Assembly: GCF_014204715.1 (NCBI RefSeq)
Contig: NZ_JACHLY010000001.1
Span: 372,001 to 436,000 of the forward strand
Direction of reading: 5' to 3'
From: Streptomonospora salina
GTDB taxonomy: Bacteria > Actinomycetota > Actinomycetes > Streptosporangiales > Streptosporangiaceae
Length of the DNA stretch: 64,000 nt
How positions within the stretch are numbered: the first letter of the stretch is position 1; every line of letters starts with the position of its first letter. Made by a program: the position numbers and the translations under genes. Below are positions 51,263-63,409 of this stretch, piece by piece. Under the pieces are notes generated by a model. The model ran no database searches. It saw only the letters and a program-made list of their open reading frames with translations, and was not told the origin of the DNA.

Positions 51263-52366
51263 TCAGTGGACCGAATAGCCGCGCTCGCGCAGCACGCTCG
51301 CGAGGCGCTCGGCGGCGTCGGGTGCCACGGACAGCTGGGCCACGCCCATCGGCAGGCCGTAGGAGTGGTCCAGGCGCACGTCCTCGATGTTGACTCCGGA
51401 TTCTCCGGCGGTGCGGAAGAGCCGCCCCAAGGCGTCGGGCTCGTCGGGGACGAGCACCGGCACCACCGCGTATTCGGGGGTGCGCCCGCCGCCGTGCTTT
51501 CCGGGTACACGCCCGCGGCCGCGCACACCGCGCTCCAGCAGTCCGCCGACGGCCTCGGGCGCGGGGCCGGTGGAGGCGGCGCCCTCGGCGGCGGCCCCGC
51601 GCAACGCGGCGGCGGAGGCGCTCAGGTCGGCGGAGACGGCTTCCAGCACGTCGGCGACCGGTCCGGCGTTGTGGCTGAGGATCTCCCACCACAACCGGGG
51701 GTCGCCGGCGGCGATGCGGGTGACGTCGCGCACGCCTTGGCCCGCCAGGGACAGCGCCGTGTCGTCGCCCTCCAGCAGCCGCGCCGCGACGGCGGCCGCG
51801 GCGACATGGGGGGCGTGGGAGACCAGGGCAACGGCGCGGTCGTGGGCGGCGGCGTCGATAGGCACCGGCCGGGCGCCGCACAGGCGGATCACCTCGCGGA
51901 CCGCGGCCACGGCGCCGGAGTCGGCTTTGCCGGTGGGGCACAGCGCCCAGGAGCGGCCGAGGAACAGGTCGGCGCGGGCGGCGCTGGGGCCGCTGCGCTC
52001 GCCGCCGGCCATGGGGTGCCCGGGGACGAAGGTGGCCATGTCGCAGCCGGCCCGCTCGGCCGCGGCGACGACGCCGTCTTTGACACTGGCGGCGTCGGTG
52101 TAGACGTGGGCCAGGCCGCGGTCCTGGGCGCTGCGCACCGCGGCGGGAACGGCCGAGGGCGGTGCGGCGACGACGGCGATGTCGGCGGGGCGGGCGGGGG
52201 CGTCCTCGCCGAGCGGCTCGCCGGCTCCGAGTTCGCAGGACAACCGCAGGGCGGCGGGGTCGGGGTCGCTGATGGCGACCCGGGTGCCGTTCTCGCGCAG
52301 CGCCAGTGCGATCGAGGTTCCGACCAGCCCGGCTCCCATGACGACCGCGCGTTCGATCCTGGCCAC
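51263..52366 (-). CDS. tyrA: Prephenate dehydrogenase
   Basis: TyrA of 367 residues, starting at GTG. The NAD-binding GAGLVGTSIALAL is at residues 11-23; PGHPMAGGERSGPSAARADL is the prephenate site with the conserved His. The C-terminal 70 residues (VPVLVPDEPDALGRLFRTAG) form an ACT domain for tyrosine feedback. The chorismate mutase gene is next upstream on the same strand. Confidence 0.93.
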   Translation of the reverse strand: MARIERAVVMGAGLVGTSIALALRENGTRVAISDPDPAALRLSCELGAGEPLGEDAPARPADIAVVAAPPSAVPAAVRSAQDRGLAHVYTDAASVKDGVVAAAERAGCDMATFVPGHPMAGGERSGPSAARADLFLGRSWALCPTGKADSGAVAAVREVIRLCGARPVPIDAAAHDRAVALVSHAPHVAAAAVAARLLEGDDTALSLAGQGVRDVTRIAAGDPRLWWEILSHNAGPVADVLEAVSADLSASAAALRGAAAEGAASTGPAPEAVGGLLERGVRGRGRVPGKHGGGRTPEYAVVPVLVPDEPDALGRLFRTAGESGVNIEDVRLDHSYGLPMGVAQLSVAPDAAERLASVLRERGYSVH

Positions 52367-52554
52367 GTCGCTCCTTGTCCTGATACTTCCCGCACCCGGC
52401 CTTGTGGTACGCGCACGGCTGTGCGCTGCACCGGCACCGGTCCGTCCGGGTTCCAGCGTAGTCGACGGCCCCGCCCCGCCGCCGCGGGCGGAGGGGTGCG
52501 CAGGCCGGAGCCGGCGAACCGGATTCCCGGGAGCCCGGGGGCTCCGGAACCCGT

Positions 52555-52917
52555 CTACTGGGCGATGTCCAGGCGCAGGGCCTGGGCGCCGCGCAGGTAG
52601 ACGTGGTGCAGATCGGCGCGGGACCGATCGGTCTCGATGTGGGCCATCAGGCGCACGACGCGGGGCAGGGCGCGGGGCACCGCGATCTCGCTGGCGCACA
52701 TCAGCGGAACCTCGCTGAAGCCGAGCTTGCGCGCCGCCAGCGCCGGGAACTCGGCGGTGAGGTCGGGGGTGGAGGTGAACAGCACGCTGATGACGTCCTC
52801 GGTGGTGATCCCGTTGCGCTGGAGGACCTCCGATACCAGTTCGGCGGTGGCCTCCAGGATCTGGTCGCGCTCGTCCGCGTCGACCTGCACCGCGCCCCGG
52901 ATCGCTCGTACTGCCAC
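52555..52917 (-). CDS. aroH: AroH-type chorismate mutase
   Basis: Monofunctional AroH chorismate mutase of 120 residues, starting at GTG. AIRGAVQVDADERDQILEAT begins the family fold; ISVLFTSTPDLTAEFPA and CASEIAVPRALPRVVRLMAH contain the active-site Arg and Glu. It makes prephenate, used by the tyrA product downstream. Confidence 0.95.
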   Translation of the reverse strand: MAVRAIRGAVQVDADERDQILEATAELVSEVLQRNGITTEDVISVLFTSTPDLTAEFPALAARKLGFSEVPLMCASEIAVPRALPRVVRLMAHIETDRSRADLHHVYLRGAQALRLDIAQ

Positions 52918-52950
52918 TTCTCGTCCGTCCTTCGTCGTCGAAACAGCGGA

Positions 52951-52979
52951 CCCCCGTCGGCGGCGTGCGCCGACGGGGG
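52951..52979. terminator. Terminator after rluB
   Basis: Perfect 12-base stem CCCCCGTCGGCG with a GCGTG loop, about 17 bases after the rluB stop and before aroH, separating the two units. Confidence 0.65.
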
Positions 52980-52995
52980 GTGAAGACGCCGCCGG

Positions 52996-54486
52996 CTACA
53001 TGCCTGCGGCGGTATAGAGCTCGCTGACCTCGGCGGCTGTCAGCGCGCGCATGGTCCCCGGCTTGAGGGTGTTGATACCCACGGGGCCGATCTGGCTGCG
53101 GGCGAGCTCGATCGCCGGGTGGTCCACGGCCTCCAGCAGGCGGCGCACGATGTGCTTGCGCCCCTCGTGCAACTGGACTTCGACCAGGGCGTGCGGTTCG
53201 CCGTTCTCGACGATCCGGAACGCGTCGACCTTGACGGGGCCGTCGTCGAGATCGATGCCGGCGCGGACGCGGCGGCCGATCTCGCGCGGTATCGGGCCGG
53301 GGACCTTGGCGACGTAGGTCTTGACCACCTGGTAGCTCGGGTGGGTCAACCGGTTGGCCAGCTCGCCGTCGTTGGTGAGCAGGATCAGGCCTTCGGTCTC
53401 GGTGTCGAGGCGGCCCACGTGGAACAGGCGGTCCTCGGTGGTTCCGGTGTAGTCGGCCAGAGTGGGGCGGCCCTCGGGGTCCCACATGGTGCTCACCACG
53501 CCGCGCGGCTTGTGCAGCGCGAAGTAGCGCTTTTCCGGCGACACGGCGACGAGCATGCCGTCGACGCGGATCTCGGACGCCTCGGGGTCGACGCGGGCGC
53601 CGAACCGGCGCACGGTGTGCCCGTCGACGCTGACGCGCCCTTCGACGATCAGCTCCTCGCTGGCGCGCCGACTGGCGACGCCAGCTTGGGCCAGGGCTTT
53701 CTGCAGTCGGATGCCGCCCGGGACGTCGGTGTAGGCGTCGCGGTCGTCGCCGGGGCGGTCGTCGTCGCCGGGGTCGTACTCGGTGCGCAGCGTGTTGAGC
53801 CGGGCGCGGGCGGCACGCGAAAGGTCGCGCTCGGCGTCGCCGCCGCCGCGCGGCACGCCGCTGTCGCGGTTGTCGCGGGGCGCGGGACGCCGACCGGCCG
53901 GGCGGTCCTCGCGGCGGGCGTAGACGCGCGAGGCGGGGCGCTTCTCCCCCGATCCGTCCTGCTGTTCTCCGCGTTTGGCGCCGCGGCCGCGCTCGGCCTC
54001 GGCGCGCAGTACGGGATCGCGGTAGTTGCTGCCGCCCCCGTGGTTCTGGCGTCCGGGACGGTCGGCGCTCTGGCGGGACCGGCGCTCGCCGGAGCCGCCG
54101 CGGGACCGGTCGGAACCTTTCGCCTGGCCGCGCGCGGGCGAACCGCTTCCGGACGCACCGGGGCCCTTGGCCTGGCTGCGCGCGGGCGAACCCCCGCGGG
54201 AGGGCCCGCCGGAGGAGCCGCCGCCCTTGTCCTGACCGCGGGCGGACGCACCGCCACCGGACGCACCGGAGCCCTTGGCCTGGCCGCGCGCGGGCGAACC
54301 CCCGCGGGCCGGACCCGATCCCTTGGCCTGGCCGCGCGCGGGCGAACCGCCGCCGCGCCCCCGGCCCTTGTCGGGGTTGTTCTGGTCGCCGCGCTCACCG
54401 CGCGGGGCGGACCGGCCGCGCCCGGCGCGGCGGTCGTCGGCGTCCCGCTCACCGCGGGACTGGGAATTCTTATGTGGCTTGTTCAC
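52996..54486 (-). CDS. rluB: 23S rRNA pseudouridine synthase RluB-like, long disordered N-terminus
   Basis: S4 domain (IRLQKALAQAGVASRRASEE) and RsuA/RluB catalytic domain with HVGRLDTETEGLILLTNDG, whose Asp is catalytic. It modifies 23S rRNA. The N-terminal 240 residues are unusual: about five degenerate copies of SPARGQAKGS, rich in R, G, S, P and K, followed by Arg/Asp-rich text, giving about 496 residues against roughly 250 for the core. GTG at MNKPHKNSQ was chosen; a TTG 12 bases upstream is possible. It overlaps the scpB stop. Confidence 0.9.
   Translation of the reverse strand: MNKPHKNSQSRGERDADDRRAGRGRSAPRGERGDQNNPDKGRGRGGGSPARGQAKGSGPARGGSPARGQAKGSGASGGGASARGQDKGGGSSGGPSRGGSPARSQAKGPGASGSGSPARGQAKGSDRSRGGSGERRSRQSADRPGRQNHGGGSNYRDPVLRAEAERGRGAKRGEQQDGSGEKRPASRVYARREDRPAGRRPAPRDNRDSGVPRGGGDAERDLSRAARARLNTLRTEYDPGDDDRPGDDRDAYTDVPGGIRLQKALAQAGVASRRASEELIVEGRVSVDGHTVRRFGARVDPEASEIRVDGMLVAVSPEKRYFALHKPRGVVSTMWDPEGRPTLADYTGTTEDRLFHVGRLDTETEGLILLTNDGELANRLTHPSYQVVKTYVAKVPGPIPREIGRRVRAGIDLDDGPVKVDAFRIVENGEPHALVEVQLHEGRKHIVRRLLEAVDHPAIELARSQIGPVGINTLKPGTMRALTAAEVSELYTAAGM
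54115..54350 (-). repeat. Degenerate tandem repeat inside rluB
   Basis: Four to five imperfect copies of about 48-60 bases around GCCTGGCCGCGCGCGGGCGA, encoding the SPARGQAKGS repeats. The copies differ by substitutions and small in-frame indels, typical of a region that expands and contracts. Confidence 0.75.
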
Positions 54487-55075
54487 CGGTGTCGTCAAAA
54501 CCTTCGATGTCGTCAGGCAGGAACGGGGCGAGATCGGGCAGCTCGTCCAGATCGCGCAGGCCGAGCCGCTCCAGGAAGTAGTTCGTCGTGCGGAACAGGT
54601 GCGCGCCGGACTCCGAGTCGTGCCCGGCTTCCTCGATGAGCCCCCTCAATACAAGGGTACGCATAACGCCGTCACAGTTCACACCGCGTACGGCCGACAC
54701 CCGGCCCCGCGAGACCGGCTGGCGGTAGGCCACCACCGCCAGGGTTTCGAGGGCGGCCTGGGTCAACCGCACTTCCTGGCCCTCCTTGAGGAAATGCTCG
54801 ACGACGCCTGCGCATTCCGGGCGGGTGTAGAAGCGCCAGCCGTCGGCGACCCGGCGCAGGTCGAAACCGCGGTCCTGGTCGGTGTACTCGCGGGAGAGCT
54901 CTTCCAGCACCCGTGTGATCTCTGCGACCGAGCGGTCGAAGGCGCGGGCGAGTTCGTACTCGGGCACGGGCTGGTCCACCACCATGAGCACGGCCTCCAG
55001 GCCCCGCCGCAGAGCGGCCGCCGATACGGGCGCATCGGCCCCGGTGCCGGTGTCCTGCTGATCTGCCGTGCTCAC
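54470..55075 (-). CDS. scpB: Segregation and condensation protein B
   Basis: ScpB of 201 residues, starting at GTG. Two winged helices: LEAVLMVVDQPVPEYELARA near the N-terminus and LTQAALETLAVVAYRQPVSR, then VMRTLVLRGLIEEAG. It binds ScpA in the SMC condensin complex. GTGA overlap with scpA, and the rluB start overlaps its stop region. Confidence 0.95.
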   Translation of the reverse strand: MSTADQQDTGTGADAPVSAAALRRGLEAVLMVVDQPVPEYELARAFDRSVAEITRVLEELSREYTDQDRGFDLRRVADGWRFYTRPECAGVVEHFLKEGQEVRLTQAALETLAVVAYRQPVSRGRVSAVRGVNCDGVMRTLVLRGLIEEAGHDSESGAHLFRTTNYFLERLGLRDLDELPDLAPFLPDDIEGFDDTGEQAT

Positions 55076-55899
55076 GCACCCTCCTCGGCGCCGTGCTTGG
55101 TCTGGTCGAACTCGTCGGAGACGGCGATCGCGTCCCCCTCGCCGCCGGTCCAGATCACTGTCAGCTCGGCGAGCGGTTCCGGCTGGTCGAAGTCGACGCC
55201 GCCCGCACGGTAGAGCTCCAGAAGCGCCAGGAACCGCGCGACGACCTCGAACGTACCGCCGCAGTCCGCGGTCAGCTCGGCGAACGTGAGACTGCCGTGC
55301 TCGCGCAGCGCGCGCACCACGATGTCGGCCTGCTCGCGCACCGACGTGCGCGTCTGGTGGATGTGGGTGACCGGTACGCTCGGCGGCTCTTCGGGCGTGA
55401 ACACCCGCGCCGCCAGCATCGCGAACTCCTGGGGGCCGAGCTTGATGAACACGTCGGGCCGCGCACCGGCGAAGCGCTCCTCCATCCGGACGGCACGCGG
55501 GAAGCGGCGCCCCTGCGCGGCCAGGCGCTCCGACAGCATGCCGGCGACCTGCTTGTAGGCGCGGTACTGCAGCAGCCGCGCGAACAGCAGGTCGCGGGCC
55601 TCCAGCAGAGCGAGGTCGGCCTCGTCGTCGATCTCCCCGCGCGGCAGCAGCCGCGCCGCTTTCAGATCCAGCAGCGTGGCCGCCACCACGAGGAAGTGGC
55701 TGGCCTGGTCCAGGTCCCAGGACTCGCCGTGGGCCCGGATGTAGGCCATGAACTCGTCGGTGACCTTCGACAGGGACACCTCGGTGATATCGAGTCTGTG
55801 CTTGGAGATGAGCCCCAACAGCAGGTCGAAGGGCCCCTCGAAGTTGTCGAGGTGGACGTGGAACCCGCCGTCGGCGGCCTCCTCCTCGTCAGCCGCCAT
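55072..55899 (-). CDS. scpA: Segregation and condensation protein A
   Basis: ScpA kleisin of 275 residues. FHVHLDNFEGPFDLLLGLIS then KHRLDITEVSLSKVTDEF is the SMC-binding N-terminus; the C-terminal GSLTFAELTADCGGTFEVVA binds ScpB. It links chromosome condensation to the ParA and XerD genes upstream. Confidence 0.95.
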   Translation of the reverse strand: MAADEEEAADGGFHVHLDNFEGPFDLLLGLISKHRLDITEVSLSKVTDEFMAYIRAHGESWDLDQASHFLVVAATLLDLKAARLLPRGEIDDEADLALLEARDLLFARLLQYRAYKQVAGMLSERLAAQGRRFPRAVRMEERFAGARPDVFIKLGPQEFAMLAARVFTPEEPPSVPVTHIHQTRTSVREQADIVVRALREHGSLTFAELTADCGGTFEVVARFLALLELYRAGGVDFDQPEPLAELTVIWTGGEGDAIAVSDEFDQTKHGAEEGA

Positions 55900-55961
55900 A
55901 CGGCGGGATCGTGTCAGGTCGGTTCATCGTCCCAGGTTGCCACCGCACACCGGCGGACGGC

Positions 55962-56399
55962 TCAGTAATCGGTCAGACGCTGCACGAGCATGCTCGCGTC
56001 GCCGTTCTCCTCGAAGTCGGCGAGCAGCACCGCGACGGCCTCGCGCACGATCCGGCCGCGGTCGGCGGTCAGCCCGTGGTCGCCGCGCAGGACCAGGCGG
56101 GTCTGCTCCAGAGCGATCAGCTCGGGAGCCGAGATGTAGACGGTGATCTTCTCGTCGTGGCGCTGCCTGCCGCTGGGCCGCGGCGGCGTCGGCTGCAGCC
56201 CGCGCGGCGCCGGCGCCTGTGCAGGCGCGGCGGAGCCGGTTGCGGCCTCGTGGGCCTCCGGCTGCTGGGCGTACTGCCGGGTGTCGGCCGCCGCGGTGGA
56301 CTGTGCGGGCTCGGGCTCAGGCTCTTCGGGGTCGGATGAGCGGAAGAACAGCTCGTCCGCACCCGGCAGGGTCACGCGCCGTGACCGCTGTTTGGCCAC
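55962..56399 (-). CDS. Ribbon-helix-helix-like partner of the ParA ATPase
   Basis: Protein of 145 residues, GTG start. The N-terminal part is Pro/Glu/Ala-rich and disordered; the C-terminal part DEKITVYISAPELIALEQTR, GRIVREAVAVLLADFEENGD looks like a strand-helix-helix DNA-binding domain. Its start overlaps the 3' end of parA by 28 bases, so it is probably the ATPase's small partner. The exact function is not known. Confidence 0.7.
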   Translation of the reverse strand: MAKQRSRRVTLPGADELFFRSSDPEEPEPEPAQSTAAADTRQYAQQPEAHEAATGSAAPAQAPAPRGLQPTPPRPSGRQRHDEKITVYISAPELIALEQTRLVLRGDHGLTADRGRIVREAVAVLLADFEENGDASMLVQRLTDY

Positions 56400-57331
56400 C
56401 GGGCCAGCACCTCCTTCGCGAGTTCCCGATAGGAATTGGCACCGGCCGACGACGTGTCGAACCGCGTTATCGGCTCACCCGCGACAGTGGCGTCGGGGAA
56501 GCGGACGGTGCGGTTGATGACGGTGCCGTAGACCTTGTCGCCGAATCCGTCGACGATGGTCGACAGGACCTCGCGCGCATGCAGCGTTCGCGGGTCGTAC
56601 ATGGTGCCCAGGAACCCGTCGATGACAAGCTGCTCGTTGAGCCGCTCCTGCACCTTCTGGATGGTGTCCATGAGCAGCGCGACGCCGCGCAGCGCGAAGA
56701 ACTCGCACTCCAGCGGTACCACGACCCCGTCGGACGCGGTGAGCGCGTTGACGGTGAGCAGCCCCAGCGAGGGCTGGCAGTCGATGAGCACGACGTCGTA
56801 GTCCTGCACGACCGGGCGCAGGGCGCGCGCGAGCATCTGCTCCCGCGCCACCTCCCCCACCAGCTGCACCTCGGCCGCGGACAGGTCGATGTTGCTCGGG
56901 ATCAGGTCGAGGCCGTCGATATCGGTCTTGAGCAGCACGTCCTCGACGCCGACGTCGCGTTCCATGAGCAGGTTGTAGACGGTGAGCTCAAGCTCGCGCG
57001 GGTCGAGCCGCCCCAGGCCCACCGACAGCGCCCCCTGCGGGTCGAAGTCGACGAGCAGCACGCGTCTGCCGTACTCGGCCATGGCGGCGCCGAGGTTGAT
57101 GGTCGTGGTGGTCTTACCGACTCCGCCTTTCTGGTTACACAGTGCTACAATCCGTGCCGGACCGTGGCTGTCCAACGGCTCCGGATCCGGATACTCCGGC
57201 TTAGGTCTGTTCGCTTGCAGTTCAGCCCCCGTGCTGCGCGTTGCCCCCCATGGGTTGCTCGCCGGGGAGTCCGGCATGCTTTCGTCGATGGGCGCCCCCG
57301 GCCCCGCATCGTCGTACTCCGACCAGCTCAC
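56372..57331 (-). CDS. parA: ParA/Soj-family ATPase
   Basis: Walker-type ATPase of 319 residues, GTG start. The deviant Walker A KGGVGKTTT is near residue 70, VDFDPQGALS the second motif, and VLIDCQPSLGLLTVNAL the third. A 60-residue disordered leader precedes the domain. It is not the oriC-linked parAB pair: no parB follows and I see no 16-bp parS-like sequence nearby. It sits beside scpAB and xerD. Confidence 0.88.
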   Translation of the reverse strand: MSWSEYDDAGPGAPIDESMPDSPASNPWGATRSTGAELQANRPKPEYPDPEPLDSHGPARIVALCNQKGGVGKTTTTINLGAAMAEYGRRVLLVDFDPQGALSVGLGRLDPRELELTVYNLLMERDVGVEDVLLKTDIDGLDLIPSNIDLSAAEVQLVGEVAREQMLARALRPVVQDYDVVLIDCQPSLGLLTVNALTASDGVVVPLECEFFALRGVALLMDTIQKVQERLNEQLVIDGFLGTMYDPRTLHAREVLSTIVDGFGDKVYGTVINRTVRFPDATVAGEPITRFDTSSAGANSYRELAKEVLARWPNSGHGA

Positions 57332-57520
57332 AACCCTTGACCTCCCTACGGACCGGCGTGTGCGAGCGCCGCTGCGCCCCCGACGTACCGGCCGCCGGAA
57401 AAACTCAATATGTCGACAGCAACCAACTGCCGTGCCGCGACTCTAGAGCCTCCGTGCACGATCGTTCAACGCGACACTCGACGCAGCTCGGCCGTGCCGC
57501 GAACTCTCGGCTCCGAAGGC

Positions 57521-58552
57521 TCACCCCGCGGCATTGGCGCGCGGGTGGCTGGCGGCGTAGACCTCGCGCAGCCGGTCGACGGTGACCATGGTGTAGACCT
57601 GCGTGGTGGTCACCGAGGCGTGGCCCAGCAGCTCCTGGACCACGCGCACGTCGGCGCCGCCGTCGATCAGGTGCGTGGCGAAGGAGTGGCGCAGGGTGTG
57701 CGGCGAGACGTCGCTGAGTCCGGCGCGCTCGGCGGCCGCGCGCAGCACCGTCCAGGCGCCCTGGCGGGTCAGCCGCCCGCCGCGGGCGTTGAGGAAGAGC
57801 GCGGGCGCTCCGCGGCCCGAGGCCGCCAGCACCGGCCGGGCGCGCACCAGATAGGAGTCGAGCGCGGCACGGGCGAAGCGCCCGATCGGCACGAGGCGCT
57901 CCTTGCCGCCCTTGCCGCGGTAGCGCACGGCGGCGACGCCGTCCTCGGGTCCGGCGTCGGCGGGGGCATCGTGGCCGGGGGCGGGTTCGGGGGCGAGCCG
58001 GGTGATGTCGTCGACGTCCAGGCCCACCGCCTCGGAGATGCGCGCCCCGGTACCGTAGAGCAGTTCGAGCAGGGCGCGGTCGCGCAGGGAGCGGGGTTCG
58101 CCCTCGCCGGGAACGGCGCCCAGCAGCGACTCGATCGCCTCCAGCGATACCGCTTTGGGCAGGCGCCGCGCGGGCGTGGGAGGGCGCACCCCGCCTGCGG
58201 GGTCGGTGGCGGACAGTCCTTCGCGCAGGGCGAAGCGGTGCAGGCCGCGTACGGCGACCACGGCGCGCCCGGCGGAGTTCCCGCCCAGCGGGGGGTGGTC
58301 GGTGTCGCCTTCGCGCAGCCGGCGCAGGAATTCGGCGACGTCGGTCTCGGCGACCGCCGCCGGCGAACCGATGCCCCGCCCGGCCAGGAACTCCAGGTAG
58401 CGGCGCAGGTCGCGGCGGTAGGAGGACAGCGTGTTGGCGGCCAGGCCGCGTTCGACCGCCAAGTGGTCGAGGTATCCGGCCACAGCCGCGTCCAGCGCGG
58501 CGGCGGGCTCTGCGCGGGCGCTCCCGTGTTCGGGGGACACCGTCGGGATCAC
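57521..58552 (-). CDS. xerD: Tyrosine recombinase XerD
   Basis: XerC/D recombinase of 343 residues. SAM-like N-terminal domain ([20 protein letters not shown]) and catalytic domain with Arg in [19 protein letters not shown], and Tyr in [11 protein letters not shown]. It resolves chromosome dimers. GTG at MIPTVSPEH is preferred because GGAAGG precedes it; the open frame extends much further without similarity. An acidic insert of about 25 residues ([18 protein letters not shown]) lies between the catalytic strands. Confidence 0.93.
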   Translation of the reverse strand: MIPTVSPEHGSARAEPAAALDAAVAGYLDHLAVERGLAANTLSSYRRDLRRYLEFLAGRGIGSPAAVAETDVAEFLRRLREGDTDHPPLGGNSAGRAVVAVRGLHRFALREGLSATDPAGGVRPPTPARRLPKAVSLEAIESLLGAVPGEGEPRSLRDRALLELLYGTGARISEAVGLDVDDITRLAPEPAPGHDAPADAGPEDGVAAVRYRGKGGKERLVPIGRFARAALDSYLVRARPVLAASGRGAPALFLNARGGRLTRQGAWTVLRAAAERAGLSDVSPHTLRHSFATHLIDGGADVRVVQELLGHASVTTTQVYTMVTVDRLREVYAASHPRANAAG

Positions 58553-58744
58553 CCGCCTTCCGCCGTGCCGAGGGCTCAGAGCTTCGGGGCGATCATGCCA
58601 CAGGCGGGCGACATCGGCGGCTCGACACGGCGATACCGCCAGCAACCACCGCGATGCCGCCACCACCGACATGGCACGCAACCCCACCGATTCGGACGAA
58701 AGAGCAGGATCGGCGGAAGGCGGGCGGGTTTCGGGGCGCGCTCA

Positions 58745-58775
58745 GGGCCGCGGCGGATCCTGCGCGCCGCGGCCC
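58745..58775. terminator. Terminator after the NUDIX gene
   Basis: Perfect 11-base stem GGGCCGCGGCG, nine-base loop, just after the NUDIX stop. Confidence 0.65.
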
Positions 58776-58782
58776 GGAGGTC

Positions 58783-62183
<3,401 letters not shown>

Positions 62184-62244
62184 CTAGGCAGATACTACCG
62201 ACGGTGTCCGCACCGGCACACCGCGCCGCCGGCGTCCCGGTGTC

Positions 62245-63153
62245 TCAGCCGCGCACGGCCGGGAACTCCCCGGCGCGGCCGAGCAGGGCCGTGGGGGCGG
62301 CGCCCAGGACCGAGCCGAGCCACATGCCCGTGCGGGCGGTCTCGGCCGCGTCGACGCCGGTGTGCAGGCCGCTGCGGTCGAGCTGGAAGGCGAGGTCCTC
62401 GGTGGCGATGTTGCCGGTGGCGCCGGGGGCGAAGGGGCAGCCGCCGAAACCGCCGACGCTGGCGTCCAGCACGGTGACGCCGTGCGCGACGGCGGTGTGG
62501 GCGTTGGCGTAACCGGTGTTGCGGGTGTTGTGGAAGTGGCAGCGCAGCCGGGCTTCCCCGACGACCGGGCGGACCCGCCCGATCACGTCGGCGACCTGGC
62601 CGGGCACGCCCGCACCGATGGTGTCGGCCAGGGCGACCTCGGCGGCACCCGCCTCGGCGGCCCGCCGGGCGACCTCGGCCACCCGCTCCGGATCGGTCTC
62701 ACCGTCGAACGGGCAGCCGAAGGCGGTGGAAACGGTCGCGCTGACGGGCATGCCGGCCTCGGCGGCGGCCGCGGCGATTCCGGCGAAGGCGTCGGTCATC
62801 TCGGCGACCGAGCAGCCCTGGTTGCGGCGGCAGAAGCCGTCGGTGGCGGGGATGGCGACGTTGACCTCGTCGACTCCGGCCTCCAGCGCACGGTCCAGGC
62901 CGCGGCGGTTGAGCGCGAGACCGATGTAGGAGACGTCGGCGCGGCGCGGGACGCCGGCCATGACCTCCTCGGCGCCGGCCATCTGCGGCACCCGCCGCGG
63001 GTCGACGAAGCTGACGGCCTCGATCCTGCGGGCCCCGGCGCCGATGAGCCGCTCGATCAGCTCGACCTTGCGGGCCGGCGGCAGCGGCGTCTCCTCGTTC
63101 TGCAACCCGTCCCGCGGTCCGACCTCGACGATCTCCACGTGCTGCGCGGCCAT
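62245..63153 (-). CDS. Hydroxymethylglutaryl-CoA lyase
   Basis: HMGL-type TIM-barrel enzyme of 302 residues. EVGPRDGLQNEETPLPPARK at the N-terminus binds the metal and substrate; GGCPFAPGATGNIATEDLAF has the active-site Cys loop. It cleaves HMG-CoA to acetoacetate and acetyl-CoA, usually in leucine catabolism. It stands alone here without acyl-CoA dehydrogenase or methylcrotonyl-CoA carboxylase genes. Confidence 0.92.
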   Translation of the reverse strand: MAAQHVEIVEVGPRDGLQNEETPLPPARKVELIERLIGAGARRIEAVSFVDPRRVPQMAGAEEVMAGVPRRADVSYIGLALNRRGLDRALEAGVDEVNVAIPATDGFCRRNQGCSVAEMTDAFAGIAAAAAEAGMPVSATVSTAFGCPFDGETDPERVAEVARRAAEAGAAEVALADTIGAGVPGQVADVIGRVRPVVGEARLRCHFHNTRNTGYANAHTAVAHGVTVLDASVGGFGGCPFAPGATGNIATEDLAFQLDRSGLHTGVDAAETARTGMWLGSVLGAAPTALLGRAGEFPAVRG

Positions 63154-63348
63154 TGCGCCACTCCCGTCTCCACGTCGTCAGGTCCGCCGGGTGCGCCGCC
63201 CGCTGCCGGAGCGCCTCGGGGCGCGCTAGGGCGCGCGGTGGCGGGCACCGGCCCCGCCACCCAGGATAGTGCTCCGGATCATAGGCCGACCGGCGAGGGC
63301 TGACCCGATCATCCCATCCGGTCCGACGCGGATGCCCGATACCGCCGG

Positions 63349-63366
63349 CGCCGGACGCGTCCGGCG
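63349..63366. terminator. Palindrome after the GNAT gene
   Basis: An 18-base perfect palindrome, CGCCGGACG and its complement, about 45 bases after the acetyltransferase stop. Confidence 0.45.
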
Positions 63367-63409
63367 AGCGCGCGAGTACGCCCCGCTGCCGGTGCGCCTC
63401 GGCAGGAGC

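Noticed and set aside
56372-57520. Chromosomal parAB/parS locus
   Set aside because: No parB gene and no TGTTTCACGTGAAACA-like site seen, so the ATPase is treated as an accessory ParA.
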